A DNA stretch of 8,436 nucleotides from Dehalococcoidia bacterium (lineage in GTDB: Bacteria; Chloroflexota; Dehalococcoidia; Dehalococcoidales; CSSed11-197), in NCBI GenBank assembly GCA_003552785.1, contig PUOQ01000117.1, positions 1 through 8,436 on the forward strand, read 5' to 3'. The translations under genes and the position numbers were made by a program. This document shows positions 1 through 6,917 of this stretch, piece after piece (positions within the stretch are counted from its first letter, which is position 1; every line of letters begins with the position of its first letter). Below the pieces are notes generated by a model. That model saw only the letters and a list, made by a program, of their open reading frames with translations, was not told the DNA's origin and did not search any database.

Positions 1-1
1 C

Positions 2-502
2 TGCTATTCAACTGCTGGAGTGAGCGATGCCGGAGAGCCCGGTATGCAATCCGCAGTTGAGCGGCTTTTTTCAAGCATACTGGTTGCTCTTAGCGGGCCC
101 CAGTATTTACATTGTGCTTTCGGACTGCTGGACGGCAATTCAACATTTTCAATGCTCCAGGCAGTAATTGATGATGCCCACTACAAGATGTTACGAATGT
201 TTTTACAGGATGTAGATATAAATGACAATAGTATTGAACAGGCTACCGGGCAAATACGCCAGACTGTCGATACACAGCAAAAACTTTTCATAAATTTTAT
301 ACGCCCCCTGATGCGGAGAGGCAAACTTTCAAGGCCGTATCCATTTGAGGGTAAAGAAGGAAAAGACCAGGTGATTGAACTGGCCTACAGGGAACTGCAA
401 AATATGTTGAATAAACCCGAATCCCATTTGAGTGATGAAGTAGTCTCACAAATAATGAAAAATGTACCCGGAATACTTCCGGTTCTTGATAGCCGGAAAT
501 AG
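2..502 (+). CDS. MttB-family corrinoid methyltransferase, C-terminal fragment (5' end outside window)
   Basis: The reading frame is open to the left edge, so this is the last 166 residues of a longer protein (family members are about 480-500 aa). The GTG at 20 is internal, not a start: in-frame residues CYSTAGVSDAGEPGMQ run through it. The pattern AGxSDA...(A/S)xERL...LxGPxYxHCAFGLLDGNSTFSMLQAVIDDA is typical of the trimethylamine methyltransferase (MttB/MtgB) superfamily, a TIM-barrel enzyme that transfers methyl from a quaternary or tertiary amine to a cognate corrinoid protein. That partner gene follows 20 bp downstream, which supports the call strongly. The substrate (trimethylamine, glycine betaine, proline betaine, carnitine) cannot be told. 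A Val (residue 7 of the fragment), not an amber codon, sits where I expect pyrrolysine in archaeal MttB, so this is probably a non-pyrrolysine member. Some doubt remains because most of the barrel is missing. Confidence 0.88.
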   Translation, partial: CYSTAGVSDAGEPGMQSAVERLFSSILVALSGPQYLHCAFGLLDGNSTFSMLQAVIDDAHYKMLRMFLQDVDINDNSIEQATGQIRQTVDTQQKLFINFIRPLMRRGKLSRPYPFEGKEGKDQVIELAYRELQNMLNKPESHLSDEVVSQIMKNVPGILPVLDSRK

Positions 503-508
503 AATACG

Positions 509-515
509 AAAGGAG
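509..515 (+). promoter_or_regulatory. Ribosome binding site of the corrinoid protein gene
   Basis: AAAGGAG lies 7 nt before the ATG at 523. It sits in the 20-bp gap after the methyltransferase stop, consistent with translation from one shared transcript. Confidence 0.8.
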
Positions 516-522
516 AAAAAGC

Positions 523-1218
523 ATGGCCGATAATCAGATTATACAAAAAATCAAGGAAAACATTATACAGGGAAGAAAGAACAGGGATGATGAAGGAATT
601 GATGAAGGATTAAGCGGGACTCCAGGTGTTATGGAGTTAACCCAGGAAGCTATTGACGCCGAAGTTAATCCGGGCGAAATTATAAAAGGCGCAATATCAC
701 CGGGCATGGAAGTTGTTGGGCAGATGTTTGACAGTGGGGAATATTTTATACCCGACATGCTGGCATCGGCGCAGGCGGCCGGTGCCGCTATGGATATTTT
801 AAAGCCACATCTTGAAAAAGCCGAGGTTGCTTCCAGTGGAAAAGTGGCTATTGTCACTGTTAAAGACGACATTCATGACATTGGTAAAAACATTGTAGTC
901 ATATTGCTTAAAGGGGCTGGTTATGACGTGGATGATTTGGGAATCGATGTTCCTGCAGGCAAGATAGTTGAAGAAGTCAAGGATCGCGGCATTCAGTATC
1001 TAGGCCTTTCGGCATTGTTGACTTCAACCATGGGCCGTATGAAAGAAGTAATCGACTCTCTTGAAAAGGCAGGCATTCGTGATCAGGTAAAAGTCATGAT
1101 TGGTGGTGCGGCCGTAAGCGAGGAGTATGCACAGGAAATAGGGGCAGATGCCTACTGTGCCGATGGTTTTCAGGCGATATCGGCAATAGACAGGTTTAAA
1201 AAAGCAGCTAAGGTATAA
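523..1218 (+). CDS. Corrinoid protein (MttC/MtgC-like cobalamin-binding methyl carrier)
   Basis: This 231-aa protein has the length and two-domain build of methyltransferase corrinoid proteins. Residues about 1-95 form the helical cap domain (B12-binding_2), with the family pattern NPGEIIKGAISPGMEVVG and a GEYFIPDMLASAQA segment. Residues about 105-231 form the Rossmann-like B12 domain. The signature DxHxxG is complete (D116, H118, G121 within DIHDIGKNIV); H118 is the predicted lower axial cobalt ligand. Downstream are the nucleotide-tail contacts GLSALLTSTM (S163) and a VMIGGAAV loop followed by GADAY. It accepts methyl from the upstream MttB-type enzyme in the cytoplasm and passes it to a second methyltransferase (MtgA/MtbA-like) that is not in this window. 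The residue before the signature is Asp where many relatives have Gly (VKDDIH versus VKGDIH), a mild variation. The start is supported by AAAGGAG at 509. Confidence 0.95.
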   Translation: MADNQIIQKIKENIIQGRKNRDDEGIDEGLSGTPGVMELTQEAIDAEVNPGEIIKGAISPGMEVVGQMFDSGEYFIPDMLASAQAAGAAMDILKPHLEKAEVASSGKVAIVTVKDDIHDIGKNIVVILLKGAGYDVDDLGIDVPAGKIVEEVKDRGIQYLGLSALLTSTMGRMKEVIDSLEKAGIRDQVKVMIGGAAVSEEYAQEIGADAYCADGFQAISAIDRFKKAAKV

Positions 1219-1220
1219 AA

Positions 1221-1299
1221 ATAATAAAAGGGCCCGGACTTGTGTAATAGTTAAAAGCCAGTACGGCAACATTAATAATAACTCCGGGCTCTTTATTAT
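1221..1299. terminator. Imperfect inverted repeat, probable bidirectional terminator
   Basis: The left arm (1221-1238, ATAATAAAAGGGCCCGGA) pairs with the right arm (1283-1299, TCCGGGCTCTTTATTAT) with one mismatch and one bulge. GC-rich core and A/T outer flanks give a U-rich tail in both directions. It starts 3 bp after the corrinoid gene stop, and its right arm overlaps the stop codon of the convergent cupin gene, so it would serve both. The loop is unusually long (about 44 nt) for an intrinsic terminator, although a small GCC...GGC hairpin at 1258-1267 could shorten it. Function is inferred from position and base composition. Confidence 0.6.
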
Positions 1300-1628
1300 G
1301 AGCGTATCATGCTAAGAAGCATCTTGTATTTTTGGATTGCATAAAGAGCGTGAGGGATGTTGGCGGGCATTATAATTGAATCGCCTGCAGATAAACGGTA
1401 TTCTTCACCTGAAATAGTAATCAAAGCTTCTCCGTTTAATATATACACCATAGCATCATAAGGGGCGGTGTGTTCGCTCAGGCCCTGTCCTTCATCGAAG
1501 GCAAACAGGGTTAAAGTCCCAGAAGGTTTGTCTATTAATGCTCGGCTTACAACAGCGTCACGCTGGTATTCGACCATATCAACCAGCCTTTCTACCCGGG
1601 GCTTATTGTTTTCATTTTTTTGTTCCAC
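1296..1628 (-). CDS. Small single-domain cupin protein
   Basis: I choose the GTG at 1626-1628 because CAGGAG (complement of 1635-1640) lies 6 nt ahead of it; the frame is open 18 codons further upstream (to 1682) but without comparable signal. The product is 110 aa. Residues about 37-108 form one cupin beta-barrel: motif 1 is around LSEHTAPYDAMVYILNGEA (residues 50-68), then a GEEYRLSAGDSIIMP turn, then motif 2 NIPHALYAI (H93). Only H53 and H93 remain as obvious metal ligands; the second His and the Glu of the classical HxH...E motif are replaced by Ala55 and probably Asp58. This reduced pattern is common in small anaerobe cupins of the quercetinase-like/RmlC superfamily, whose substrates are mostly unknown. 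It could bind a metal or small ligand as an enzyme or sensor. The gene is convergent with the corrinoid gene and divergent from the ATP-grasp operon. Confidence 0.85.
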   Translation of the reverse strand: MEQKNENNKPRVERLVDMVEYQRDAVVSRALIDKPSGTLTLFAFDEGQGLSEHTAPYDAMVYILNGEALITISGEEYRLSAGDSIIMPANIPHALYAIQKYKMLLSMIRS

Positions 1629-1698
1629 TTTATTCTCCTGTAGCAATTGTTTTTTGAAAGTAAAATAATGTGACGGTACCACAAGTACTCTCTTTAAT

Positions 1699-1713
1699 AC
1701 AATATACTATTGT
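1699..1713. promoter_or_regulatory. Perfect inverted repeat, candidate operator
   Basis: ACAATA-TAC-TATTGT is a 6-bp-arm palindrome with a 3-nt centre in the divergent region between the cupin and ATP-grasp genes. The same arms recur in inverted order at 1782-1787 (TATTGT) and 1800-1805 (ACAATA), flanking the -10 box of the ATP-grasp promoter. This would fit a dimeric repressor or activator, but the motif is AT-rich and could arise by chance; no regulator gene is nearby. Confidence 0.3.
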
Positions 1714-1763
1714 TTGAAAGATTTAAAAGTGCCTGAGTGCAGGGCTTCAGGCGGTTAAGGCAC

Positions 1764-1792
1764 ATGATATGTTCAGGCCAATATTGTATAAT
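1764..1792 (+). promoter_or_regulatory. Predicted sigma-A promoter of the ATP-grasp operon
   Basis: A consensus -10 TATAAT at 1787-1792 is preceded by 17 bp and a -35-like ATGATA (1764-1769, 4 of 6 matches to TTGACA). Transcription would begin near 1799, about 40 nt before the ATG at 1838. The promoter overlaps the alternative upstream ATG at 1769, which argues against that longer start. Confidence 0.6.
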
Positions 1793-1837
1793 ACTTGTCA
1801 CAATAAATCGAAGCTGAGACCAAGGTGGTTAGGAAGT

Positions 1838-3061
1838 ATGACGCAGATGATCGATTGTAGCAAAGTGGCAATTTTCGGATGGAGCCTCAAGGCAATTGAT
1901 GCTATCGACCGGTTTAACCGTCCCTATGTGGTTGTTGCGCCCGATTGGGCCAGGGATTATGCTGAAAAGAATAATATACCTTTTGTGCCCTGGGATTTTA
2001 GCCGGTTAAACGAAAGGTCTATGGAAATTGCCAAGACTCTTCAGGATAATGGAGTTGAAGTAGCCATACCACTTTATGAGGAAACTGTCGAATGGGCCGG
2101 TGCTGTAAATTCTGTGCTTATGAAAAAGCCACAACTTCTAAATCAGGCCCTTTTGTTTCGGGATAAATCGCTGATGAAGCGCCGAGCACAGCTGGCCGGC
2201 ATAAGAGTTGGTATATTTGAAGAGGCTCACAATCAAAATGATGTGGTTCATTTTCTCAAGCGCGTTAATCAGGCCCTGCTAAAGCTGGATGGGGATCCGA
2301 ATGACCCAATACACTTTAAGCCTTTTGATAAGGCCGGTTGTCTGGGTCACCGGATTATTCGGTCGGTGGAAGATGTTGATAATATTCGGGAGGAAGAATT
2401 CCCGGCATTGCTGGAAAGCCACCTGGATGGCCTTGAGTTTGCCTGTGAAGTGTTTATTCACAACCGTAAGATACGTTTTCTAAACATATCTGAATATGTT
2501 CATCTGGGATATTCTGTTTTTGTTCCGGCATCACCCCGCCTTGAAAAATGGCGCTCAAGGATATACCAGGAGGTTGAGAAACTTATTGAAGCTTTTGATA
2601 TCGATTACGGCCTCATCCACCCGGAATATTTTATTACCAGTGACGGGAAGTTGTTTTTTGGTGAAGTAGCCTATAGAGTTCCCGGGGGTAATGCTTTTGA
2701 ATTAATAGAGCGAGCTTATGGCTTTAACGCATATCAGGCTCATGTACTTGTCAGTGATCCTAAAACAACCGATGAAGAATTAGAGGCTTTTTTCCCGAAG
2801 GAGGTTGAAGGAGCTTGTGGGTACGCCGGCTGTTTCCTTGTTTATCCACGTCGCAGGGTGATTTCAAAACTGGAGGTACCCAGAGAAACCGAGGAAGATT
2901 CGTATTTTGAATTTCACGATTTAAGTTCACCAATGGAAACAAAGGTTGCAAAAAGGGTGGCCTTCGGTAACCATTATGGCACATTGTACTTTTTAGGCGA
3001 TGACCCGGAATACATGCGAAAATTACTGTTGCACCAGGAAGAGCTTGACTTTTATGTCTAG
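1838..3061 (+). CDS. ATP-grasp domain protein (carboxylate-amine ligase-like)
   Basis: I use the ATG at 1838 (407 aa) because AAGGTGG at 1822-1828 precedes it by 9 nt, a promoter covers the upstream ATG at 1769, and the fold begins just after it with a Rossmann-like strand KVAIFGWS. ATG 1847 is also possible. Residues about 8-100 are the pre-ATP-grasp domain. Residues about 110-310 form the ATP-grasp fold: HFKPFDKAGCLGHRII (K161, ATP-phosphate contact and Gly-rich loop), LLESHLDGLEFACEVFI (the 'DGxEfs' strand), HPEYFI (E263) and FGEVAYRVPGG (E276, R280), with E263 and E276 the likely Mg ligands. The usual Asn of ExNxR is Ala here, as in several ATP-grasp subfamilies. The family activates a carboxylate as acyl phosphate and joins it to an amine or thiol; the substrates are not identifiable. 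The C-terminal 95 residues may be a small substrate domain. It is followed 66 bp later by a cysteine-hydrolase-like gene, suggesting a shared pathway. Confidence 0.85.
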   Translation: MTQMIDCSKVAIFGWSLKAIDAIDRFNRPYVVVAPDWARDYAEKNNIPFVPWDFSRLNERSMEIAKTLQDNGVEVAIPLYEETVEWAGAVNSVLMKKPQLLNQALLFRDKSLMKRRAQLAGIRVGIFEEAHNQNDVVHFLKRVNQALLKLDGDPNDPIHFKPFDKAGCLGHRIIRSVEDVDNIREEEFPALLESHLDGLEFACEVFIHNRKIRFLNISEYVHLGYSVFVPASPRLEKWRSRIYQEVEKLIEAFDIDYGLIHPEYFITSDGKLFFGEVAYRVPGGNAFELIERAYGFNAYQAHVLVSDPKTTDEELEAFFPKEVEGACGYAGCFLVYPRRRVISKLEVPRETEEDSYFEFHDLSSPMETKVAKRVAFGNHYGTLYFLGDDPEYMRKLLLHQEELDFYV

Positions 3062-3127
3062 ATATTATCACAGACAAAAGACCTATGATACCGGTTTGCT
3101 TGAAATGACCAGCTTGTGTTGTATGGA

Positions 3128-5092
3128 ATGAATGAAAAATTAAACCAGATAATACAAAAACTGGACAAATCTATTATAGATCTTCATCAAACACGGAGGT
3201 TTGCCAAATCTACCCGGGTTTATCCAGTTCTCAATTTGTGTCGTCGCATAATGGCACTGCCGGAGGGTAACCGGCTTATTTATGAGCGTATCCAGTCTAT
3301 TGAAGAAGCCGGCATATTTGCAGGTACCGATTGGGAGTTTCCTGAAAGGCTTCAGTCTACTATCACTGCCAGTACAATCAAGAATGGTGATGCGTCATTG
3401 GTCATATTGGAGGCTTTGAACCAGCTTCGCTTTGCTGCTGTTGCCAATGATGCTTATCGGCACCCCAGGTTGTCATCCGAGCGTGCTTCACACTTCCTTT
3501 CTCAGTCTATGGCGCTAAATCTGTCACTGGTGTTTGGCCAGCTCGGCGAGGCTGAGAGAATTCAGCTTGGCAGTAACGCTGATGCGCTCATTAACAACTT
3601 TGCTTTTGTTGTCGAGCAAATAGGACTCGGTAATATCATTGAAAAGCTGATTGAAGAGATATGGCGCCTGCTCTTGCAGCGACCTGTACAGGTCGAGCCT
3701 GTAAAGCAAATGGTTACTCAACTTTCAGTGTATTTGTACGAAACAGAATCAGCGCTTGGGAATAGCCAGAACCGCGGGGCGGAACGGTTGATCAGTGCTT
3801 TATACGGCCCAACTCGTGGCTGCCAGGAAGATCCCGGGCTTGATGTATACCGGGAGCGTTTGAGCTCCATGGACGATATGGCGCTAAGAAATGAAGCGCT
3901 CGGGTTCAGTCGAGCGATGCACGATACGGGACTGGTGTCGCCATACCACGCTGTTTTTTTACGCTACATTCACCACAAACATAATGAAATTGTAGCAATT
4001 TGCCTGGGTTTAAGCAGCACCGGAATTGATAGTATGGCAAGTTACAGCACTCTTGTGCAGCACCTTATCGAAGAAACGGTTTACCCGGAAACCAGTCAGG
4101 TTGTTCTGGGTTTATGTGGTTTATTGGAAAGAGGCATCCTTTACAGTAATCCTGTGGCTTTGGGTTTGTGGAGGCAATTATACCTTCCCATCAGCGCTGA
4201 ATCAAAACGGAAACTTGAAAGTACAGGTAATGCCAATATAAGCCCCAGGGTAAAACTATTATCCGGAGTTGTACAGTTATTGGGGCAGCCTCTTGGCCTT
4301 GGTCAGGGGAACAACCCTTTGTGTCAATCTGTCCGGGCGCTTACGATGTGGGCCGAAAATGACCCAAATTATTTATTGAAGTTGATATCGTGCGCAGCAA
4401 GGGACAATAATATTCAAATGTATTTTGAGGGAGGGCGTTTAAGCTCAGAGGAGATAATGGCTTATAACGGTCATAACAAGCCCCTTAAAGACCTTGACCC
4501 TGTTTCAGCTGTTGTTGTGCCTCATCTGGATGCTATATATCATCGTATGGGTCAACTGTGTGCTGATAGGGGGGAAGATATTCATAAATGGGTAAACCCT
4601 GAACTTCATGGTTGGTGGGTTGGGCGAGATTTTTCCATTGCCGTGGATATCAACAGTGGCATGCTCATTGATTACGAAGTATTTATCCGGCGGTTTTATG
4701 CTTGCTATCATCCTCTATACAACGGCAATACTCCGGTCGTAAATCTGCAACCAGCCGGTATAGCCAGCACTGACAGCCTTTCAAGGTTCCTTGGATGGCA
4801 TGCCATCTCAATTCTTCGGGTTGGTTTTGATCCGGAGTCGGTTACGCGAGTTTATTTTTATAACCCCAATAATGATAGTGGGCAAAATTGGGGCAGTGGA
4901 ATACAGGTGTCAACCGAGGGTCATGGCGAGCGTTTCGGGGAGTCTTCACTTACATTTGAGGAATTTACTTCACATTTGTATATTTTTCATTACGAAATAA
5001 GCGAACAGAGATCGCTTGAATCGGTTCATGCAGAAAAGGTGGAAAAAGTTAAAGAACTGGCATTTGAAAGTTGGGCCGGGAGCCGCATTTAA
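3128..5092 (+). CDS. Unrecognised 654-aa protein with predicted papain-like C-terminal domain
   Basis: I do not recognise this protein as a named family. ATG 3128 is chosen; GTG 3116 in the same frame adds four residues, and neither has a strong ribosome site. The first ~370 residues look soluble and mainly helical, with no signal peptide or membrane segment. The C-terminal part contains three motifs that fit a papain-like cysteine hydrolase, numbered from the ATG: Q393-G-N-N-P-L-C399-QS, with Gln exactly six residues before Cys as in papain (oxyanion Gln and nucleophile); GWHAISIL (H558) at the start of a beta strand; and VYFYNPNND (N579) 21 residues later, followed by GQNWG. The order Cys-His-Asn and the spacings (159 and 21) resemble papain (134 and 16). 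A peptidase, amidase or transglutaminase-like role is therefore inferred, not shown. It lies downstream of the ATP-grasp gene with no terminator between, and upstream of a small membrane protein. Confidence is high that it is a gene, low to moderate for the fold. Confidence 0.75.
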   Translation: MNEKLNQIIQKLDKSIIDLHQTRRFAKSTRVYPVLNLCRRIMALPEGNRLIYERIQSIEEAGIFAGTDWEFPERLQSTITASTIKNGDASLVILEALNQLRFAAVANDAYRHPRLSSERASHFLSQSMALNLSLVFGQLGEAERIQLGSNADALINNFAFVVEQIGLGNIIEKLIEEIWRLLLQRPVQVEPVKQMVTQLSVYLYETESALGNSQNRGAERLISALYGPTRGCQEDPGLDVYRERLSSMDDMALRNEALGFSRAMHDTGLVSPYHAVFLRYIHHKHNEIVAICLGLSSTGIDSMASYSTLVQHLIEETVYPETSQVVLGLCGLLERGILYSNPVALGLWRQLYLPISAESKRKLESTGNANISPRVKLLSGVVQLLGQPLGLGQGNNPLCQSVRALTMWAENDPNYLLKLISCAARDNNIQMYFEGGRLSSEEIMAYNGHNKPLKDLDPVSAVVVPHLDAIYHRMGQLCADRGEDIHKWVNPELHGWWVGRDFSIAVDINSGMLIDYEVFIRRFYACYHPLYNGNTPVVNLQPAGIASTDSLSRFLGWHAISILRVGFDPESVTRVYFYNPNNDSGQNWGSGIQVSTEGHGERFGESSLTFEEFTSHLYIFHYEISEQRSLESVHAEKVEKVKELAFESWAGSRI

Positions 5093-5171
5093 CAATAAGT
5101 AATTTTAAAAATTAACAAAAACAGGATGCGTGTAGCTCATATAAAGCCGAAATCCCGTACAGGAGAAATCA

Positions 5172-5573
5172 ATGAATAATTTTGTAATTCGTGTATGGCT
5201 GTTAGCAACGATTACTCCGGCGGTCATAGCGCTGTTAATGCGAGTGGTTTACGAAGCTTATCGTGCTGTCGAAGTTGGTACATGGGTAGTAACCATTTTA
5301 TTTATAATCGTGATTATCGCTGTATACGCTTTTCTTTTTACACTGGCTATCAATCCAGATACAAAAAAATTGAAAACAAAATTTTTCAGAGCAAGCGTTT
5401 CTATTATTGGCACCGCCGCTATCATTAGTGGAATAGTTCACTTTATCCGGTTTGTACCTTCTTCGCACGCAAGCTTGCCTGTATCTGTACCCATGGCGAT
5501 ATTGCTATTGCTGGCGGGTTTTAGTGCGTATTCTTTAACGCTTTACATATTATTTAAAACAGGAGTCCGGTAA
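5172..5573 (+). CDS. Small four-helix membrane protein of unknown function
   Basis: This 133-aa protein has four clear hydrophobic segments: about residues 5-27, 37-60, 74-95 and 107-128. A lysine-rich loop KKLKTK (65-70) between segments 2 and 3 suggests that loop is cytoplasmic, with both termini inside as well. There is no signal peptide and no catalytic motif that I recognise. Translation signals are good: AGGAG at 5161-5165 lies 6 nt before the ATG. It starts 79 bp after the cysteine-hydrolase-like gene with no hairpin or strong promoter between, so it may be the last gene of that operon; if so, it could anchor, export or sense the product. It ends 10 bp from the convergent glycosyltransferase gene. 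It is not long enough for a typical transporter. Confidence 0.7.
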   Translation: MNNFVIRVWLLATITPAVIALLMRVVYEAYRAVEVGTWVVTILFIIVIIAVYAFLFTLAINPDTKKLKTKFFRASVSIIGTAAIISGIVHFIRFVPSSHASLPVSVPMAILLLLAGFSAYSLTLYILFKTGVR

Positions 5574-5583
5574 AAAATAACGA

Positions 5584-6825
5584 TTATGGTTCAGTCCACC
5601 TGCGATATAATAACTCGGCTGCAATGAGGGCAGTTAGCGCCAGCAAAAGGGCGTTTCTTAAAACAAGCACCATCACAACAAACGGAGAAAGATCTATTAG
5701 ATCTAAATAGCTTAAAGGGAAAATATAGAAGGTAGCCCCTCCAGCTACCAGGAAAAATATCCAGATAAAATAACGTGTATTTGATAACAACAAGGGCAAT
5801 AGGGGTAAAATCCAGATAAGGTATTGGGGGGATAGTATTTTACTTGTGACGAATACAATGCTTATCACCAGCAGTAAATAAGTACCCGTTTCATATACAA
5901 GGCTTTTACCGGGAACTATCCGGTTGTAAATAAGCCAGTACGAAAACAGCAATGCAATAAGCATTAAGAAAGTTGATGCCGTAGCCAGCGCTTCGGCTAC
6001 TGAGCCGGTTAAGTGCCAGGAGCCTGCGTAGAATTCGAGGTTGGCCTCTATTAGGCCAATTTTATCGGCAAAAAGTACACAGCTGCTGTATATGGATTCA
6101 ATTTGAATTCCTCTTTGGGTGTGATAATCAATGAGATTGAAAAGGCTGCCCGGGCTAATTGCCAGAAAAGGTATTAATATGGCAAAACTGGTAATTGCAA
6201 AGACACCAATTCCCGACAGTATTCTTTTATATTCGCGAGTTTTCAGGTAGTATACGAGGAATACAGGCGCTATGAATAATGGGAAAACCTTGGTCAATGA
6301 AGCCATGGCAAGGACCATCCAGCTAAACACGTGTTTATTAGCCATAAACAAATAACATGAAAGTAGCAACAATATCGCCGGAAAAATGTCGTAGGATTGG
6401 ATAATAATTGGGCCTGAAGCCAGGATAGCTAGAGTATAAACGACAAACATTCCCAGAACAGGACGGCCCTGAAGTTTTCCTATGCGGTATAACAGGAACA
6501 GCCCCAGCAGTATAAATAAGAAAACCTGCAGCTGAAAAACGATCTGGTAGTTGTCGATACTGGCAGTTAAAAGCTGAGGTAAAAGAAAAAACAATAACGA
6601 AAAAGGCGGGTATTCAAAGGTAAAATCCCTGTAAGGTATATTTCCTTCTATTAACCGGGCAGAGAAATCATTATATAAACCTATGCTGGAATAGGGTGTC
6701 TGGTATATGGTGTAAAAAATTAGAGGTAAACCAATTAAGATGATAAAAGAAAAAATAACCAGACAAAGGCTATCGTTACTGGAAAGCTCCTGTATTTTAG
6801 ATTTAAAAAAGTTATAACCGGGCAA
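5584..6825 (-). CDS. GT87/GT-C family polytopic membrane glycosyltransferase
   Basis: This 413-aa protein has about ten hydrophobic segments. The start is a TTG (6823-6825) with GGAG (complement of 6833-6836) 7 nt before it. The first outer loop after helix 1 holds YNDFSARLIEGNIPYRDF (D53) and FEYPPF (E71), the acidic loop typical of GT-C enzymes that use a polyprenyl-phosphate sugar donor. Further family-like stretches are SYDIFPAILLLL, ASLTKVFPLFIAPVFL, QRGIQIESIYSS and SKILSPQYLIWILPLLPLL, matching the DUF2029/GT87 (mannosyltransferase-like) pattern. It probably transfers a hexose to a lipid or cell-envelope glycan on the outer face of the membrane; donor and acceptor are unknown. No other glycan gene is adjacent, so it stands alone and gives no pathway context. 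It faces the ATP-grasp operon tail to tail with only 10 bp between and no clear terminator. Confidence 0.82.
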   Translation of the reverse strand: MPGYNFFKSKIQELSSNDSLCLVIFSFIILIGLPLIFYTIYQTPYSSIGLYNDFSARLIEGNIPYRDFTFEYPPFSLLFFLLPQLLTASIDNYQIVFQLQVFLFILLGLFLLYRIGKLQGRPVLGMFVVYTLAILASGPIIIQSYDIFPAILLLLSCYLFMANKHVFSWMVLAMASLTKVFPLFIAPVFLVYYLKTREYKRILSGIGVFAITSFAILIPFLAISPGSLFNLIDYHTQRGIQIESIYSSCVLFADKIGLIEANLEFYAGSWHLTGSVAEALATASTFLMLIALLFSYWLIYNRIVPGKSLVYETGTYLLLVISIVFVTSKILSPQYLIWILPLLPLLLSNTRYFIWIFFLVAGGATFYIFPLSYLDLIDLSPFVVMVLVLRNALLLALTALIAAELLYRRWTEP

Positions 6826-6888
6826 TGTTTAACTCCAGGCAGGCCTGCTTAAATAAGACAATAAAGCGGGCAAAGTAACTAACTAAAC

Positions 6889-6917
6889 AGTTTAAACCAG
6901 AGCCATGCTATTGGCAA
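6889..6917 (-). promoter_or_regulatory. Possible promoter of the glycosyltransferase gene
   Basis: On the minus strand TTGCCA (complement of 6912-6917) is separated by 17 bp from TAAACT (complement of 6889-6894), matching 5/6 and 4/6 consensus bases. Transcription would start near 6882, about 57 nt before the TTG start. It is the best candidate I see upstream of this gene, but it is not strong. Confidence 0.4.

Noticed and set aside
534..872. Minus-strand open frame within the corrinoid protein gene
   Set aside because: It overlaps a gene with a complete family signature on the other strand and shows no start signal or recognisable domain.
1769..1837. Upstream ATG extending the ATP-grasp protein by 23 residues
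   Set aside because: The ATG is part of the predicted -35 box, the extension contains the TATAAT -10 box and has no family-like sequence; AAGGTGG before 1838 gives a better start.
4026..4241. Short plus-strand frame inside the 654-aa gene
   Set aside because: It is a shadow frame inside a long gene with no ribosome site.
5574..5583. Terminator sought between the convergent membrane protein and glycosyltransferase genes
   Set aside because: The gap is 10 bp and AT-rich; no hairpin could be found there or in the adjoining gene ends.
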